A program made the translations under genes and the position numbers. This document shows, piece after piece, positions 8,630 through 16,506 of a stretch of 64,000 bases of DNA. Positions within the stretch are counted from its first letter, which is position 1, and every line of letters begins with the position of its first letter. A model generated the notes under the pieces. The model ran no database searches. It was not told the DNA's origin and saw only the letters and a program-made list of their open reading frames with translations. The stretch comes from VRUE01 sp035605695 (GTDB lineage: Bacteria; Actinomycetota; Thermoleophilia; Solirubrobacterales; 70-9): the NCBI GenBank assembly GCA_035605695.1, contig DATNGZ010000016.1, positions 1-64,000 on the forward strand. Reading direction: 5' to 3'.

Positions 8630-9357
8630 TCCTCTACCCGGCAATCGACATCCGCGGCGGCCAGGCGGTGCGGCTGCTGCAGGGCGACTACGCGCGCGAG
8701 ACGGCGTATGACGCCGACCCGGTCGACGCAGCGAAGCGCTGGGCCGATGAAGGGGCCGAGTTTCTGCATGTGGTCGATCTGGACGGGGCAAAGGCTGGGG
8801 AGCCGCGGAACCTCGATGCGGTGCGGCGCATTGCGGCGGCGATCGATTGTCCGATTCAGGTTGGAGGCGGACTGCGCAATGCGGAGTCTGTGGCGGCGAT
8901 TCTTGAGGCTGGCGCAGAGCGAGTCGTGATCGGGACGGCGGCGCTGCGCGACCCGGTGTTTCTCGCCGAGGCGCTGGAGAAACACGGCGACCGGGTGGTC
9001 GTCTCGGTTGACGCCCGCAACGGCAAGGTTGCGCTGGCGGGCTGGACAGAAGCAGGTGAGGAGGGGGTTGTCGAGGCCGTCGCGGAGCTCAGCTCCCGCG
9101 GTGTGGCGAGATTCCTCTGCACCGCGATCGAGGTCGACGGCACGATGGAGGGCCCGGCGCTCGGGGAGCTGAATCAGATCGCGGCCGCGACCGAGGCCCA
9201 GGTGATCGCCTCGGGCGGTGTCGGCGACCTCACCCATCTCGAAGCTCTGGCTCGTGAGACCGCCTCGAATATCGAAGGCGCGATCGTAGGTCGAGCCATC
9301 TACGAGCGCAAGTTCAAGGTCGCGGAAGCCATAGCTGCCCTCCAGCGCACCGCCTAA
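8626..9357 (+). CDS. hisA: ProFAR isomerase HisA (possibly bifunctional PriA)
   Basis: A (beta/alpha)8 barrel catalysing the Amadori rearrangement of ProFAR. 243 residues starting at GTG in a GTGA overlap with hisH. The N-terminal PAIDIRGGQAVRL with the catalytic Asp, QVGGGLR and ASGGVGDL phosphate-binding loops are present. Many actinobacteria use a related bifunctional enzyme (PriA) that also performs the TrpF step; sequence motifs alone do not settle which this is, and no trpF is in the window. The gene ends the overlapping part of the operon. Confidence 0.93.
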   Translation: MILYPAIDIRGGQAVRLLQGDYARETAYDADPVDAAKRWADEGAEFLHVVDLDGAKAGEPRNLDAVRRIAAAIDCPIQVGGGLRNAESVAAILEAGAERVVIGTAALRDPVFLAEALEKHGDRVVVSVDARNGKVALAGWTEAGEEGVVEAVAELSSRGVARFLCTAIEVDGTMEGPALGELNQIAAATEAQVIASGGVGDLTHLEALARETASNIEGAIVGRAIYERKFKVAEAIAALQRTA

Positions 9358-9364
9358 CCAAGCG

Positions 9365-9401
9365 GTCGTATTTCTTTCCGCTATCCGGGGGAAAATGCGA
9401 C
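9365..9401 (+). repeat. 37-nt palindromic intergenic repeat, copy A
   Basis: An imperfect inverted repeat: gtcgtattt at the left end pairs with aaatgcgac at the right, around a conserved tip ttccgctatccg. It is the same length and shares the ends and tip with copies at 9437-9473 and 55090-55126. It lies between hisA and hisF. It could be a REP-like element or a non-autonomous mobile palindrome. Confidence 0.7.
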
Positions 9402-9436
9402 CTCAACAGGCCCGCGGGCAGTCCGCCCCGGTTCCG

Positions 9437-9473
9437 GTCGTATTTCTTTCCGCTATCCGACCCTAAGTACGAC
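9437..9473 (+). repeat. 37-nt palindromic intergenic repeat, copy B
   Basis: Second copy of the element, in the same orientation and 72 nt after copy A. The first 23 nt of the two copies are identical. The arms gtcgtattt / aagtacgac pair with one G-U. The right half differs from copy A but keeps pairing with the left half, which suggests the fold is selected. It ends 13 nt before the hisF -10-like sequence. Confidence 0.7.
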
Positions 9474-9486
9474 ATCTCGGGCGCTT

Positions 9487-9492
9487 TAGGGT
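9487..9492 (+). promoter_or_regulatory. -10-like element of hisF, leaderless type
   Basis: TAGGGT ends 6 nt before the hisF ATG, so transcription would begin at or next to the start codon. No Shine-Dalgarno sequence lies between. hisF may therefore be expressed separately from the upstream his genes. Confidence 0.55.
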
Positions 9493-9498
9493 GTGGGC

Positions 9499-10308
9499 AT
9501 GGTTTTGAAGCGCGTCATTCCCTGTCTCGACGTTGACGCCGGGCGCGTCGTCAAGGGCACCAACTTCGTCGGCTTGCGCGACGCGGGCGATCCTGTGGAG
9601 CTGGCGGAGCGCTATGACGCTGAGGGGGCAGATGAGCTGGTCTTCCTTGACATCACCGCTTCGCACGAGAAGCGCGAGACGATCGTCGAGCTGGCTCGCC
9701 GCACCGCCGACAACGTCTTCATCCCCTTCACGATCGGGGGCGGCATCCGTTCGGTCGAGGACGCGCAGGCCGTTCTCGATGCCGGGGCCGACAAGGTCTC
9801 GGTCAACTCCTCGGCCCTGGCGCGGCCCGAGCTGCTGACCGAGCTGGCAGACCACTTCGGCGCCCAGTGCGTTGTGATCGCGATCGATGCCAAGCGTTCT
9901 TCGTCCGCGGTCGCCTCGCCCACCTGCGCGGCTCCGCCGGGTTGGTTCGGCGACGCGATCTGGGACATCTACGTCAACGGTGGCCGCAAGAAGGTCGAGA
10001 GCCGCGACGCCGTCTCCTGGGCGCGCGAGGCGACCGAGCGTGGGGCCGGCGAGGTGCTCTTGACCAGCATGGATCGCGACGGCACCAACGACGGTTACGA
10101 CATCGAGCTGACTCGGGCGGTGGCCGACGCGGTTTCGGTTCCGGTGATCGCCTCTGGCGGGGCGGGAACGCTCGAGCACCTCAGCGAGGCGATCTCGGCT
10201 GGCAACGCCGACGCCGTCCTCTGCGCCTCGATCTTCCACTACGGCACCTACCGCGTGCGCGACGCCAAGCAGCGCCTCGCCGCCGACGGGATCCCCGTCC
10301 GGCTCTAG
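9499..10308 (+). CDS. hisF: Imidazole glycerol phosphate synthase, cyclase subunit
   Basis: Barrel enzyme that closes the imidazole ring using ammonia from HisH, releasing AICAR. 269 residues from ATG 9499, placed 6 nt after a TAGGGT -10. Catalytic Asp11 (CLDVD) and Asp130 (AIDAKR) are present, with phosphate loops TIGGGIRS and ASGGAGT. Compared with typical HisF, there is an extra ~20 residues after AKR (roughly 134-153, Ser/Ala/Pro-rich then a GWFGD segment). It is separated from hisA by two palindromic repeats. Its stop shares the CTAG palindrome with the stop of the convergent deacetylase. Confidence 0.95.
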   Translation: MVLKRVIPCLDVDAGRVVKGTNFVGLRDAGDPVELAERYDAEGADELVFLDITASHEKRETIVELARRTADNVFIPFTIGGGIRSVEDAQAVLDAGADKVSVNSSALARPELLTELADHFGAQCVVIAIDAKRSSSAVASPTCAAPPGWFGDAIWDIYVNGGRKKVESRDAVSWAREATERGAGEVLLTSMDRDGTNDGYDIELTRAVADAVSVPVIASGGAGTLEHLSEAISAGNADAVLCASIFHYGTYRVRDAKQRLAADGIPVRL

Positions 10309-11162
10309 CCGGAGGCGAGGTCTTCGGCCAGGCCGGAGACGCCGGTGGAGCCGAGGATCTCGAAGCGGGCCAGCTCGTCGGGCGCCTCGCGGGTCGCGTA
10401 GCCGGGAATCTCGGTGGTCGCACCGGTGTAGCCGGCGGCCTTAACGGCGGCGATCACTGTCTCGTCGAATTGTCCGGCGGGATAGCAGAAGTTGGCGATC
10501 GAGGCGCCGTATTCGCGGCGCAGGATCTGGCGCGAACCGGAAACTTCTTCCTTCAGCTGTTCGGCGTCGAGCGTGGTCAGGTCGAGGTGGTGGATCGTGT
10601 GCGCGGCCAGCTCCCAGCCGGCGTCGATCATCGCTTCGACGTTGCTCGTGTAGAGGTCGGAGCCTTCGGTCTTGAGATTGAGCACTCCGGGCCAGCCGTG
10701 CTTGCGCAGCTCCGGCAGGGCGAAGGTGAACTGCGGCCGGTAGCCGTCGTCGAAGGAAAGCACGACCGGTTTGTCCGGCAGGGTGCCACCGTGGTACCAG
10801 GCATCCTCGACCGCTTCCAGCGTCACCGCTTCGTAGCCGTGTTCCTCCAGCCAGTCCATCTGGCGATGGAAGTCCGGTCGCGCCACGTAGAGCTCGGGAT
10901 AGGGAGCGTCCGCCGATGGCGCGCCGAGGACGTGGTACTCGAGGATCGGTACAGGCCCGGTGTAGGGCTGCCAGTCGGATTGCGGTGTGGCGTTGCGGAC
11001 GAGGTCGGGCTTACCAGCCGCGGCGGAGCTCGCTTTCCCGCCCGAGGCCGCCCTTGTCGATGAGGAGTCCGTGGCGCCGTCAAGACTCGATCCCACGACC
11101 AATCCGACCGCTATCGCAACCGCCACGAGGGCGAGGAGGGCCCCTGCTCGTCTCCAGCGCAC
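10305..11162 (-). CDS. Membrane-anchored polysaccharide deacetylase
   Basis: NodB-homology carbohydrate esterase family 4 protein, 285 residues. An N-terminal signal anchor (~5-25) and a Ser/Ala-rich linker place the catalytic domain outside the membrane. Motif 1 is SFDDGY (catalytic base and metal Asp), motif 2 is HTIHH, and CYPAGQ precedes the final segment. The opening PILEYHVLG resembles PgaB/IcaB-type deacetylases. The likely substrate is a cell-wall or extracellular N-acetylated glycan. The GTG start at 11162 follows a TACCAT -10 (11169-11174) by 6 nt; the longer upstream frame is antisense to the CCA gene and is rejected. Confidence 0.88.
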   Translation of the reverse strand: MRWRRAGALLALVAVAIAVGLVVGSSLDGATDSSSTRAASGGKASSAAAGKPDLVRNATPQSDWQPYTGPVPILEYHVLGAPSADAPYPELYVARPDFHRQMDWLEEHGYEAVTLEAVEDAWYHGGTLPDKPVVLSFDDGYRPQFTFALPELRKHGWPGVLNLKTEGSDLYTSNVEAMIDAGWELAAHTIHHLDLTTLDAEQLKEEVSGSRQILRREYGASIANFCYPAGQFDETVIAAVKAAGYTGATTEIPGYATREAPDELARFEILGSTGVSGLAEDLASG

Positions 11163-11186
11163 GCGATCATGGTAGGCAACCGACCG

Positions 11187-12317
11187 ATGCCGACCGCCGG
11201 AACGCCAAAAGAGAGCCTTGCCGAGGCGCTGCAGCGGGTCTACCCCGAGCTCGACGCCGTGCGCGAGGCGGCGAGCGAGCCCGTCTACCTCGTCGGCGGC
11301 GCGGTCCGCGACCTGCTCCTCGGTCGCGGCCGCGCCGATATCGACATCGTCGTCGAGGGTGACGCCGCGGCGCTTGCCTCCCGGCTCGGCGCCGATGTCA
11401 TCTCGCACGAGCGCTTCGCGACGGCCAAGGTGAGCCTCGACGACCACGAGATCGACATCGCGACGGCGCGCACGGAGAGCTACCCGCGGCGTGGCTCGCT
11501 GCCGCTGGTCGAGCCCGCCGCCCGGGTCGAGGCGGACCTCGCCAGGCGCGACTTCACGATCAACGCGATGGCGATCCCACTGACCGGCGAGGCGGACCTG
11601 ATCGACCCCCACGGCGGGCAGGCGGATCTCGCGGCCGGTCTGCTGCGCGTGCTGCATCCGTCGTCCTTCGTTGACGATCCGACCCGGGCCCTGCGCGCTG
11701 CCCGCTACGCCGCTCGCTTCGGCTTCGAGCTGGAGCCGGAGACGGGGGCGCTGCTGCGCGAGGCGGATCTGGCAACGGTCTCGGCCGACCGCCGTGAGGC
11801 CGAGCTGCTGCGGCTCGCTGGCGAGGACGAGGCGCCGCGGGCCCTCTCCCTTCTGGCCGAGTGGGGCCTGGACGACCTGCGCGAGGGCGGCGTCGAGCTC
11901 GCCGCCGACGCGGCAGCGTTGCTTCGGTCTAAGCCCTGGGAGGGGTTCGCTCCCCGCGCTCGCTCTCTTCTCGCGGCGGCGCTGGGACCGAGCGGTGGGG
12001 AGGAGGGGCTGGCGCGGGCGCGGCCGAAGCGTCCCTCTGAAGCCGTTGCGCTGGCGGCGGGGCGCGATCCGATCGAACTCGCATTGGCCAGGGCTCTAGG
12101 CGCCGAGTGGCTCGACCGCTACCTGGCCGAGTGGCGCAACGTCGCCCTCGAGATCGACGGCGAGGCGCTGATCGCTGCGGGCGTTCCCCAAGGCCCGGCG
12201 ATCGGCCGCGGGCTCGATGAGGCCCTGCGGCGCAAGCTCGACGGCGAGATCAGTGGCCGCGCCCAGGAGCTGGACGTGGCGATCGACGTGGCGAGGAGCG
12301 GCGATGGAGTGGCGTGA
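11187..12317 (+). CDS. CCA tRNA nucleotidyltransferase / poly(A) polymerase family protein
   Basis: Class II nucleotidyltransferase that adds or repairs the tRNA 3' CCA (some members are CC- or A-adding only). The active-site block is LVGGAVRDLLLGR followed by DIDIVVEGD with the two metal Asp residues. RRDFTINAMA and DDPTRALRAARYAARFGF are the next family motifs. The C-terminal half is less conserved. I favour ATG 11187; an in-frame ATG at 11169 would lie inside the promoter of the divergent deacetylase. Its 3' end overlaps pgeF by 14 nt. Confidence 0.9.
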   Translation: MPTAGTPKESLAEALQRVYPELDAVREAASEPVYLVGGAVRDLLLGRGRADIDIVVEGDAAALASRLGADVISHERFATAKVSLDDHEIDIATARTESYPRRGSLPLVEPAARVEADLARRDFTINAMAIPLTGEADLIDPHGGQADLAAGLLRVLHPSSFVDDPTRALRAARYAARFGFELEPETGALLREADLATVSADRREAELLRLAGEDEAPRALSLLAEWGLDDLREGGVELAADAAALLRSKPWEGFAPRARSLLAAALGPSGGEEGLARARPKRPSEAVALAAGRDPIELALARALGAEWLDRYLAEWRNVALEIDGEALIAAGVPQGPAIGRGLDEALRRKLDGEISGRAQELDVAIDVARSGDGVA

Positions 12318-12894
12318 GCGCGATGGCCTGCGCTGGCTCGAGACCCGGTTGCCCGGAGCGACCGCTGCCTTCACGACCCGCTCCTTCGGCTCGGCGCGGG
12401 AGAGCTTCGCGCCCCTGGCGGCGCTGGGGGTCGACCCAGAGGCGGTCGTCAGCGCCTGGCAGGTGCACGGCACGGACCTGGCCTTCCACAACGGCGGCGC
12501 TGTGCCGGCGGAGGCCGACGGCCACGTGATCGCCGACCCCGGGGTGGTCGGCCTCGTCTTCGGCGCCGACTGCCTGCCGATCACGGCCGCGGGCCCCGGC
12601 GGGGCGATGATCGTGCACGGCGGCCGGCGCGGTTTGGAGCAGGGGATAGCGCTCCGCGGGGCCGCGGCGGTGGGTGCCACCGCCGCGGCGATCGGCCCCG
12701 GCATAGGGCCCTGCTGCTATGAGGTCGACCTCTGGAGCGAGGCGCGCAGGCAGCTGAGCGAGGCGGGCGTCGAAGAGATCCAATCCGCCGACCTCTGCAC
12801 CTGCTGCGAGACCGAGCTCTTCTTCTCCCATCGCCGCGACGGCGACCCTCGGCGACAGGCAGGGCTCGTCTGGCTCAGTGGAGAGGAGGGCTGA
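12304..12894 (+). CDS. pgeF: Purine nucleoside phosphorylase / YfiH (LACC1) family protein
   Basis: Member of the family once called polyphenol oxidase, now known for purine nucleoside phosphorylase and deaminase activity; also linked to peptidoglycan fidelity in enterobacteria. Zinc-site residues are visible in QVHGT (His), GADC (Cys) and MIVHGG (His), and the C-terminal CTCCETELFFSHRRDG is typical. At 196 residues it is shorter than the usual ~240, and HAGWRG reads HGGRRG. AGGAG lies before ATG 12304. In many Gram-positive bacteria this gene, yggS and sepF are neighbours, as here. Confidence 0.88.
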   Translation: MEWRERDGLRWLETRLPGATAAFTTRSFGSARESFAPLAALGVDPEAVVSAWQVHGTDLAFHNGGAVPAEADGHVIADPGVVGLVFGADCLPITAAGPGGAMIVHGGRRGLEQGIALRGAAAVGATAAAIGPGIGPCCYEVDLWSEARRQLSEAGVEEIQSADLCTCCETELFFSHRRDGDPRRQAGLVWLSGEEG

Positions 12895-12895
12895 G

Positions 12896-13528
12896 GTGCC
12901 GGGGTTGATCCACGGCCTCGAGCCGGAGAAGATCGCCGCCAACCTCGAGCGGGTGCGCGAGACCGCCGGGCGGGAGGTCGAGATCCTCGCCGCGACCAAG
13001 TACGTGCCGTTGGAGGAGATGGGAGCGCTGGTCGAGGCCGGCGTCCGCCTCGTCGGCGAGAACCGCCAGCAGGAGCTGCTCGCCAAGCACGAACGCTGGG
13101 GCGATGCCTTCGAGTGGGACTTCATCGGCAACCTGCAGAGCCGCAAGGTCAAGCAGCTGCTGCCGTCCTGTCGCTTGATCCACTCGGTTGCGACCGATTC
13201 GGCGCTCCAGCAACTCGGTCGCCACGGAGGCCCAGACACCGAGATCCTGGTCGAGGTCAACATCGCCGGTGAGGAGGGCAAGGGCGGCGTCGCACCCACC
13301 GAGCTGGGAGTTTTCATCGAACGCTCCCCAGTCCGCGTCGCCGGCCTGATGACGATGCCCCCGTTCAGCCAGGACCCCGAGGCCTCGCGCCCCCATTTCA
13401 CCCGCCTCAAGAGGCTCGCCGATGAACACGGGCTCGCCCGCCTTTCCATGGGCACCTCGCAGGATTGGCAGGTCGCTGTCGAGGAGGGAGCCACGATCAT
13501 CCGCCTGGGCACGGCGCTCTATATCTGA
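12896..13528 (+). CDS. PLP homeostasis protein, YggS/PROSC family
   Basis: Pyridoxal-phosphate-binding alanine-racemase-fold barrel that buffers cellular PLP. 210 residues from GTG 12896, chosen because GGAGG sits 6 nt upstream; an in-frame GTG at 12878 is the alternative. The PLP lysine is in LAATKYVP, and HFIGNLQSRK-like (DFIGNLQSRK), VEVNIAGEEGKGG and LSMGTSQDWQVAVEEG blocks are all family signatures. The usual 'SMGMS' reads SMGTS. The gene directly follows pgeF and precedes sepF. Confidence 0.93.
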   Translation: MPGLIHGLEPEKIAANLERVRETAGREVEILAATKYVPLEEMGALVEAGVRLVGENRQQELLAKHERWGDAFEWDFIGNLQSRKVKQLLPSCRLIHSVATDSALQQLGRHGGPDTEILVEVNIAGEEGKGGVAPTELGVFIERSPVRVAGLMTMPPFSQDPEASRPHFTRLKRLADEHGLARLSMGTSQDWQVAVEEGATIIRLGTALYI

Positions 13529-13594
13529 CGAACTTCCGGCTGGGCCATAATCTGTAAAGGAATCGGTCTACATGGGCCGAATCACGCGTTAACC

Positions 13595-14143
13595 ATGGCC
13601 CTACGAGATACATGGCATCGAGCGCTGGTCTACTTCGGCTTGGCCGAGGATCACGACTACGGTCCCGAGTACGAAGACGACTTCGAGCCGGAAACGAGCT
13701 CCGAAGAGGCGTTCGACAGCGGTCGACGCGAGTCGGGACAGGTGCGACGCCTGCCCAGCGCCCGCCGCTCGCGCCGCGACGAGATCGATGACATCTTCGC
13801 CGACGACGAGCCGATCCAGGCTTCGCGCACGCGCACGTTGCGCCCGGTCGGCAACGGCGACTCCGACGTCCAGGTCCACCTCGTAATCCCCAGGAACTTC
13901 AACGACGCCCAGCAGGTGGCCGATCAGTTCAAGCGCCAGGTCCCGGTCATCCTCAACCTGCAGACGACCGATCACGAGCTCTCGAAGCGGATGATCGACT
14001 TCTGCTCCGGCCTGACCTACTCGCTCGACGGCGGCATGCAGCGGATCGCCGAGAAGATCTTTCTGCTGACGCCGCGCAACGTCGAGGTCTCCGCCGAGGA
14101 GAAGGCCCGCCTCCTCGACAAAGGTTTCTTCAACCAGTCTTAG
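13595..14143 (+). CDS. sepF: Cell division protein SepF
   Basis: Membrane-binding partner of FtsZ, used for Z-ring anchoring in bacteria that lack FtsA/ZipA. 182 residues with the usual plan: an N-terminal amphipathic segment (~1-16), an acidic and Arg-rich linker (~20-85), and the SepF core from ~90, containing VIPRNFNDAQQVADQFK and VILNLQTTDHELSKRMIDFCSGLTY. A weak CATAAT (13546-13551) may be its -10. In related genomes proC or yggT follow directly; here a phosphatase and an AT-rich gene intervene. Confidence 0.94.
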   Translation: MALRDTWHRALVYFGLAEDHDYGPEYEDDFEPETSSEEAFDSGRRESGQVRRLPSARRSRRDEIDDIFADDEPIQASRTRTLRPVGNGDSDVQVHLVIPRNFNDAQQVADQFKRQVPVILNLQTTDHELSKRMIDFCSGLTYSLDGGMQRIAEKIFLLTPRNVEVSAEEKARLLDKGFFNQS

Positions 14144-14170
14144 CTCGGCTTTTCGCGCGAGCACAGGATC

Positions 14171-14224
14171 TTCACCGCTTGGCCACGCGATGGCCACATC
14201 GGCGCTGAACCTCGCTCCTAGGTT
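14171..14224 (+). promoter_or_regulatory. Putative phosphate-regulated promoter of the alkaline phosphatase gene
   Basis: Three consecutive 11-nt units begin with ttcacc (14171), gccacg (14182) and gccaca (14193). This is the 11-nt spacing known for PhoB/PhoP boxes. A -10-like TAGGTT (14219-14224) follows 15 nt after the last unit, so the units cover the -35 region. A regulator match is inferred from layout and gene content only. Confidence 0.35.
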
Positions 14225-14260
14225 GCGGTTGATTCGCCCAACCACGAACTAGGAGAAAAG

Positions 14261-15664
14261 ATGAAGCGAAAGCGTCTCGCCTTCGCCCTTGCCGCCTCGC
14301 TGGCCGTTGCGGCCGTCGGCGCCGGCACAGCGGCTGCGACCGGCTTCTTCAACCAGCACCGTGACAGCACTCGGCGCGCCGTCACCGCGGCTTTGTACGA
14401 CCAGCACCCCCAGAACGTGATCTTCTTCCTCGGCGACGGGATGGGGATGCAGGAGATCACCGCGGCCCGTTACTACCAGGGCGTCCACAACAGCCTCAAC
14501 GTCGACCGGATGCCGTTCACCGGATTCGACACCACCTGGTCGGTCAAGCCGGGTGCGGGGCCGTCCTACTTGCCTGACTACGATCCCGACTCGGCCTCGA
14601 CCGGGACGATGTGGGCGACGGGCCAGAAGACGCTTGACGAGCGCATCTCACAAGGTCCGAGCACGGCGATCAACGTCCCCGGGCCGAACCTGAAGACGGT
14701 GCTCGAGCTGGCCCAGAAGCAGGGCAAGAAGGTGGGCGATGTCTCGACCGCCGAGATCACCGATGCGACACCCGCAGTCCTCGCCTCGCACATCTCGCTG
14801 CGCGGCTGTCAGGGCCCGGCGGACATGGGCGCCTGCGCGTCGGAGACGAAGGCGGCGGGTGGCCTCGGCTCGATCGCCGAGCAGGAGGTCGATCACAAGG
14901 TCGACGTGCTGCTGGGCGGCGGTCGCGGTCGTTTCGAACAGAAAATCACCGGCGGGCCGGATACCGGCAAGAACGTGATCGAATCGGCCCAGGCCAAGGG
15001 CTACCGCTACGTCAGCGATGCGGCTGGGCTGAGCGCGGTGCCGAACGGCAGTAAACCGGTGCTTGGCCTCTTCAACGGCAGCAACATGTCGCTGGAGTGG
15101 ACCGGACCGGCGGCGTCGCTCGGCAAGGGCAACGCGCCGGCTCCCTGCAACGAGAACCAGCGCCCGGCCAACGAGCCGAGCCTGGCGGCGATGACCGGCA
15201 AGGCGATCGGCCTGCTGGAAAACCGCAAGGGGTTCTTCCTCCAGGTTGAGGGAGCCTCAATCGACAAGCAGGACCACGCGACCAACGCCTGTGGACAGCT
15301 CGGCGAGACGGTCGCCTTCGACAACGCGATCGGCGTCGCTCTCGACTACCAGCGCCGGCATCCCGACACGCTGATCGTGGTCACCGCCGATCACTCCCAC
15401 ACCAGCCAAATCGTCGGCGAGGACGCAGCCGGGTCGGGCGTTCCGACGGGCTACTCGACCAACCTAACGACCAAGGATGGGCAGACGCTCAGCCTCACCT
15501 ACGGGACCGCCGGCTACGGCGGGCCTGGCGCGGCTCCGGTCGCCGCGCCGCCGAGCCAGCAACACACCGGGGCCGTGGTGCCGGTGTGGGGCAGCGGGCC
15601 GGGGTCGCTGGACATCCTCGGGACGAACGATCACACCGACCTGTTCGACGTCTTGGGCGGGTAG
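14261..15664 (+). CDS. Secreted alkaline phosphatase
   Basis: PhoA-type phosphomonoesterase of 467 residues with a clear signal peptide (1-~26). Metal residues are in FLGDGMG (Asp59), and the phosphorylated nucleophile is Ser111 in PDSAST. Downstream metal ligands appear in EGASIDKQDHA, TADHSHT and QHTGAVVPVW. It should release phosphate from organic esters outside the membrane. AGGAG (14251-14255) precedes the ATG. The gene stands alone, with a three-unit 11-nt direct repeat at its promoter and a strong terminator after it, and interrupts the sepF-proC neighbourhood. Confidence 0.93.
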   Translation: MKRKRLAFALAASLAVAAVGAGTAAATGFFNQHRDSTRRAVTAALYDQHPQNVIFFLGDGMGMQEITAARYYQGVHNSLNVDRMPFTGFDTTWSVKPGAGPSYLPDYDPDSASTGTMWATGQKTLDERISQGPSTAINVPGPNLKTVLELAQKQGKKVGDVSTAEITDATPAVLASHISLRGCQGPADMGACASETKAAGGLGSIAEQEVDHKVDVLLGGGRGRFEQKITGGPDTGKNVIESAQAKGYRYVSDAAGLSAVPNGSKPVLGLFNGSNMSLEWTGPAASLGKGNAPAPCNENQRPANEPSLAAMTGKAIGLLENRKGFFLQVEGASIDKQDHATNACGQLGETVAFDNAIGVALDYQRRHPDTLIVVTADHSHTSQIVGEDAAGSGVPTGYSTNLTTKDGQTLSLTYGTAGYGGPGAAPVAAPPSQQHTGAVVPVWGSGPGSLDILGTNDHTDLFDVLGG

Positions 15665-15683
15665 TAGGTCTCCTGCTTCAATG

Positions 15684-15718
15684 CCGAGCGGGGAGGCAGG
15701 CGCCTCCCCGCTCGGTTT
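15684..15718 (+). terminator. Rho-independent terminator after the alkaline phosphatase gene
   Basis: A perfect 14-bp G+C-rich stem (15684-15697 with 15702-15715) with a 4-nt loop, followed by ttt. It lies between two convergent genes and could act in both directions, although the minus-strand side has no T-run. Confidence 0.8.
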
Positions 15719-15731
15719 CGCTGCCGGTCGC

Positions 15732-16382
15732 CTAAACGGCGCCCCATTTGCAGCCTTTGCTTGCACCGCTGAGTTCCCAGATGACACTCATGTCGAGGAA
15801 GGCTGGCTGCGTGCCAAACGAGTATTTCGTGCCGAATAATTCCTGTGTTGCTTTGTCACTTTTGAATTCCAGTAATTGTTTGCTGGATTCGGGGCCGATT
15901 AAGGCGATGAAAGAGCCGGTTAATTCATTGTTGAGTGGTAGCGGGCATCCGGTTCCCGATTTGAATTTAATGATGGTGAAATTTTTGGATCCGGTCGGCG
16001 GAGTAAATAGGATCCACTTCTCTCCGGCATGTTCCAGCACTAAGGTTAAGAAATTGGCGACGATCGGTTCGACGACACTGCAGGTCGGGGTAGGGGGAGT
16101 CGTGCAGCTGGTGAAATTTAAAGTCTGTTCTCCGTGACCACCTGTTTTGATCGTTCCTTCAACCGTCGCTTTTTCGCAGACGAGTTCCATCCCGAGCGAG
16201 GGCACTAAGAAGGTGGATTTCCCCTCCGCCGACCCTACGATCGTTTCGGCTGATCCGATTGCTTTGCCTAAAATCGCGAATTCGCCTTTTGCCTGCGCGG
16301 TCGCGGCGACGAACGCCATCAGCCCAAGCACGGCGAGGGAGCAGAGGCCGAGAATCTTGAATCCATCTTTTCTATTGCGCAT
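15732..16382 (-). CDS. Secreted hypothetical protein, AT-rich gene
   Basis: 216 residues from ATG 16382, selected because GAGAGG lies ~8 nt upstream and a signal peptide (hydrophobic ~9-25, cleavage after TAQA) follows at once. The mature part is a non-repetitive beta-rich sequence with several Cys (LVCEKA, FTSCTTPPTPTCS, TGCPLP, KGCKWG). I do not recognise the family. Codon use is markedly more A/T-rich than every neighbour (for example many Thr-act, Phe-ttt and Ile-att codons), which suggests recent transfer or a special expression class. It sits inside an otherwise conserved division cluster. Confidence 0.75.
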   Translation of the reverse strand: MRNRKDGFKILGLCSLAVLGLMAFVAATAQAKGEFAILGKAIGSAETIVGSAEGKSTFLVPSLGMELVCEKATVEGTIKTGGHGEQTLNFTSCTTPPTPTCSVVEPIVANFLTLVLEHAGEKWILFTPPTGSKNFTIIKFKSGTGCPLPLNNELTGSFIALIGPESSKQLLEFKSDKATQELFGTKYSFGTQPAFLDMSVIWELSGASKGCKWGAV

Positions 16383-16439
16383 CTTCTGATTCCTCTCATC
16401 AGTAGTCATGGCGCGGGCCTGGGACCCGTGTCCGGAATG

Positions 16440-16468
16440 AGCATCTCCGAGAGGCGAAGAGCAGTCAA
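16440..16468 (-). promoter_or_regulatory. Probable sigma70-type promoter for the AT-rich secreted-protein gene
   Basis: On the minus strand TTGACT (16463-16468) and GATGCT (16440-16445) are separated by 17 nt. Transcription would start near 16433, giving a ~50-nt leader with a ribosome binding site, unlike the leaderless genes around it. Confidence 0.4.
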
Positions 16469-16493
16469 GTTTTCCTGTGCAATCTCTTCTAGT

Positions 16494-16499
16494 TAGTCT
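16494..16499 (+). promoter_or_regulatory. -10-like element of proC, leaderless type
   Basis: TAGTCT ends 7 nt before the proC ATG, with no Shine-Dalgarno sequence between. It also supports ATG 16507 over an upstream in-frame start. Confidence 0.5.
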
Positions 16500-16506
16500 G
16501 CGCGGC

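Noticed and set aside
9365..9473. Two spaced repeats as a minimal CRISPR array
   Set aside because: Only two units, each itself palindromic with variable right arms, further copies elsewhere, and no cas genes in the window.
11163..11657. N-terminal extension of the polysaccharide deacetylase frame
   Set aside because: It is antisense to the tRNA nucleotidyltransferase, while the signal anchor and a well-placed -10 fix the start at 11162.
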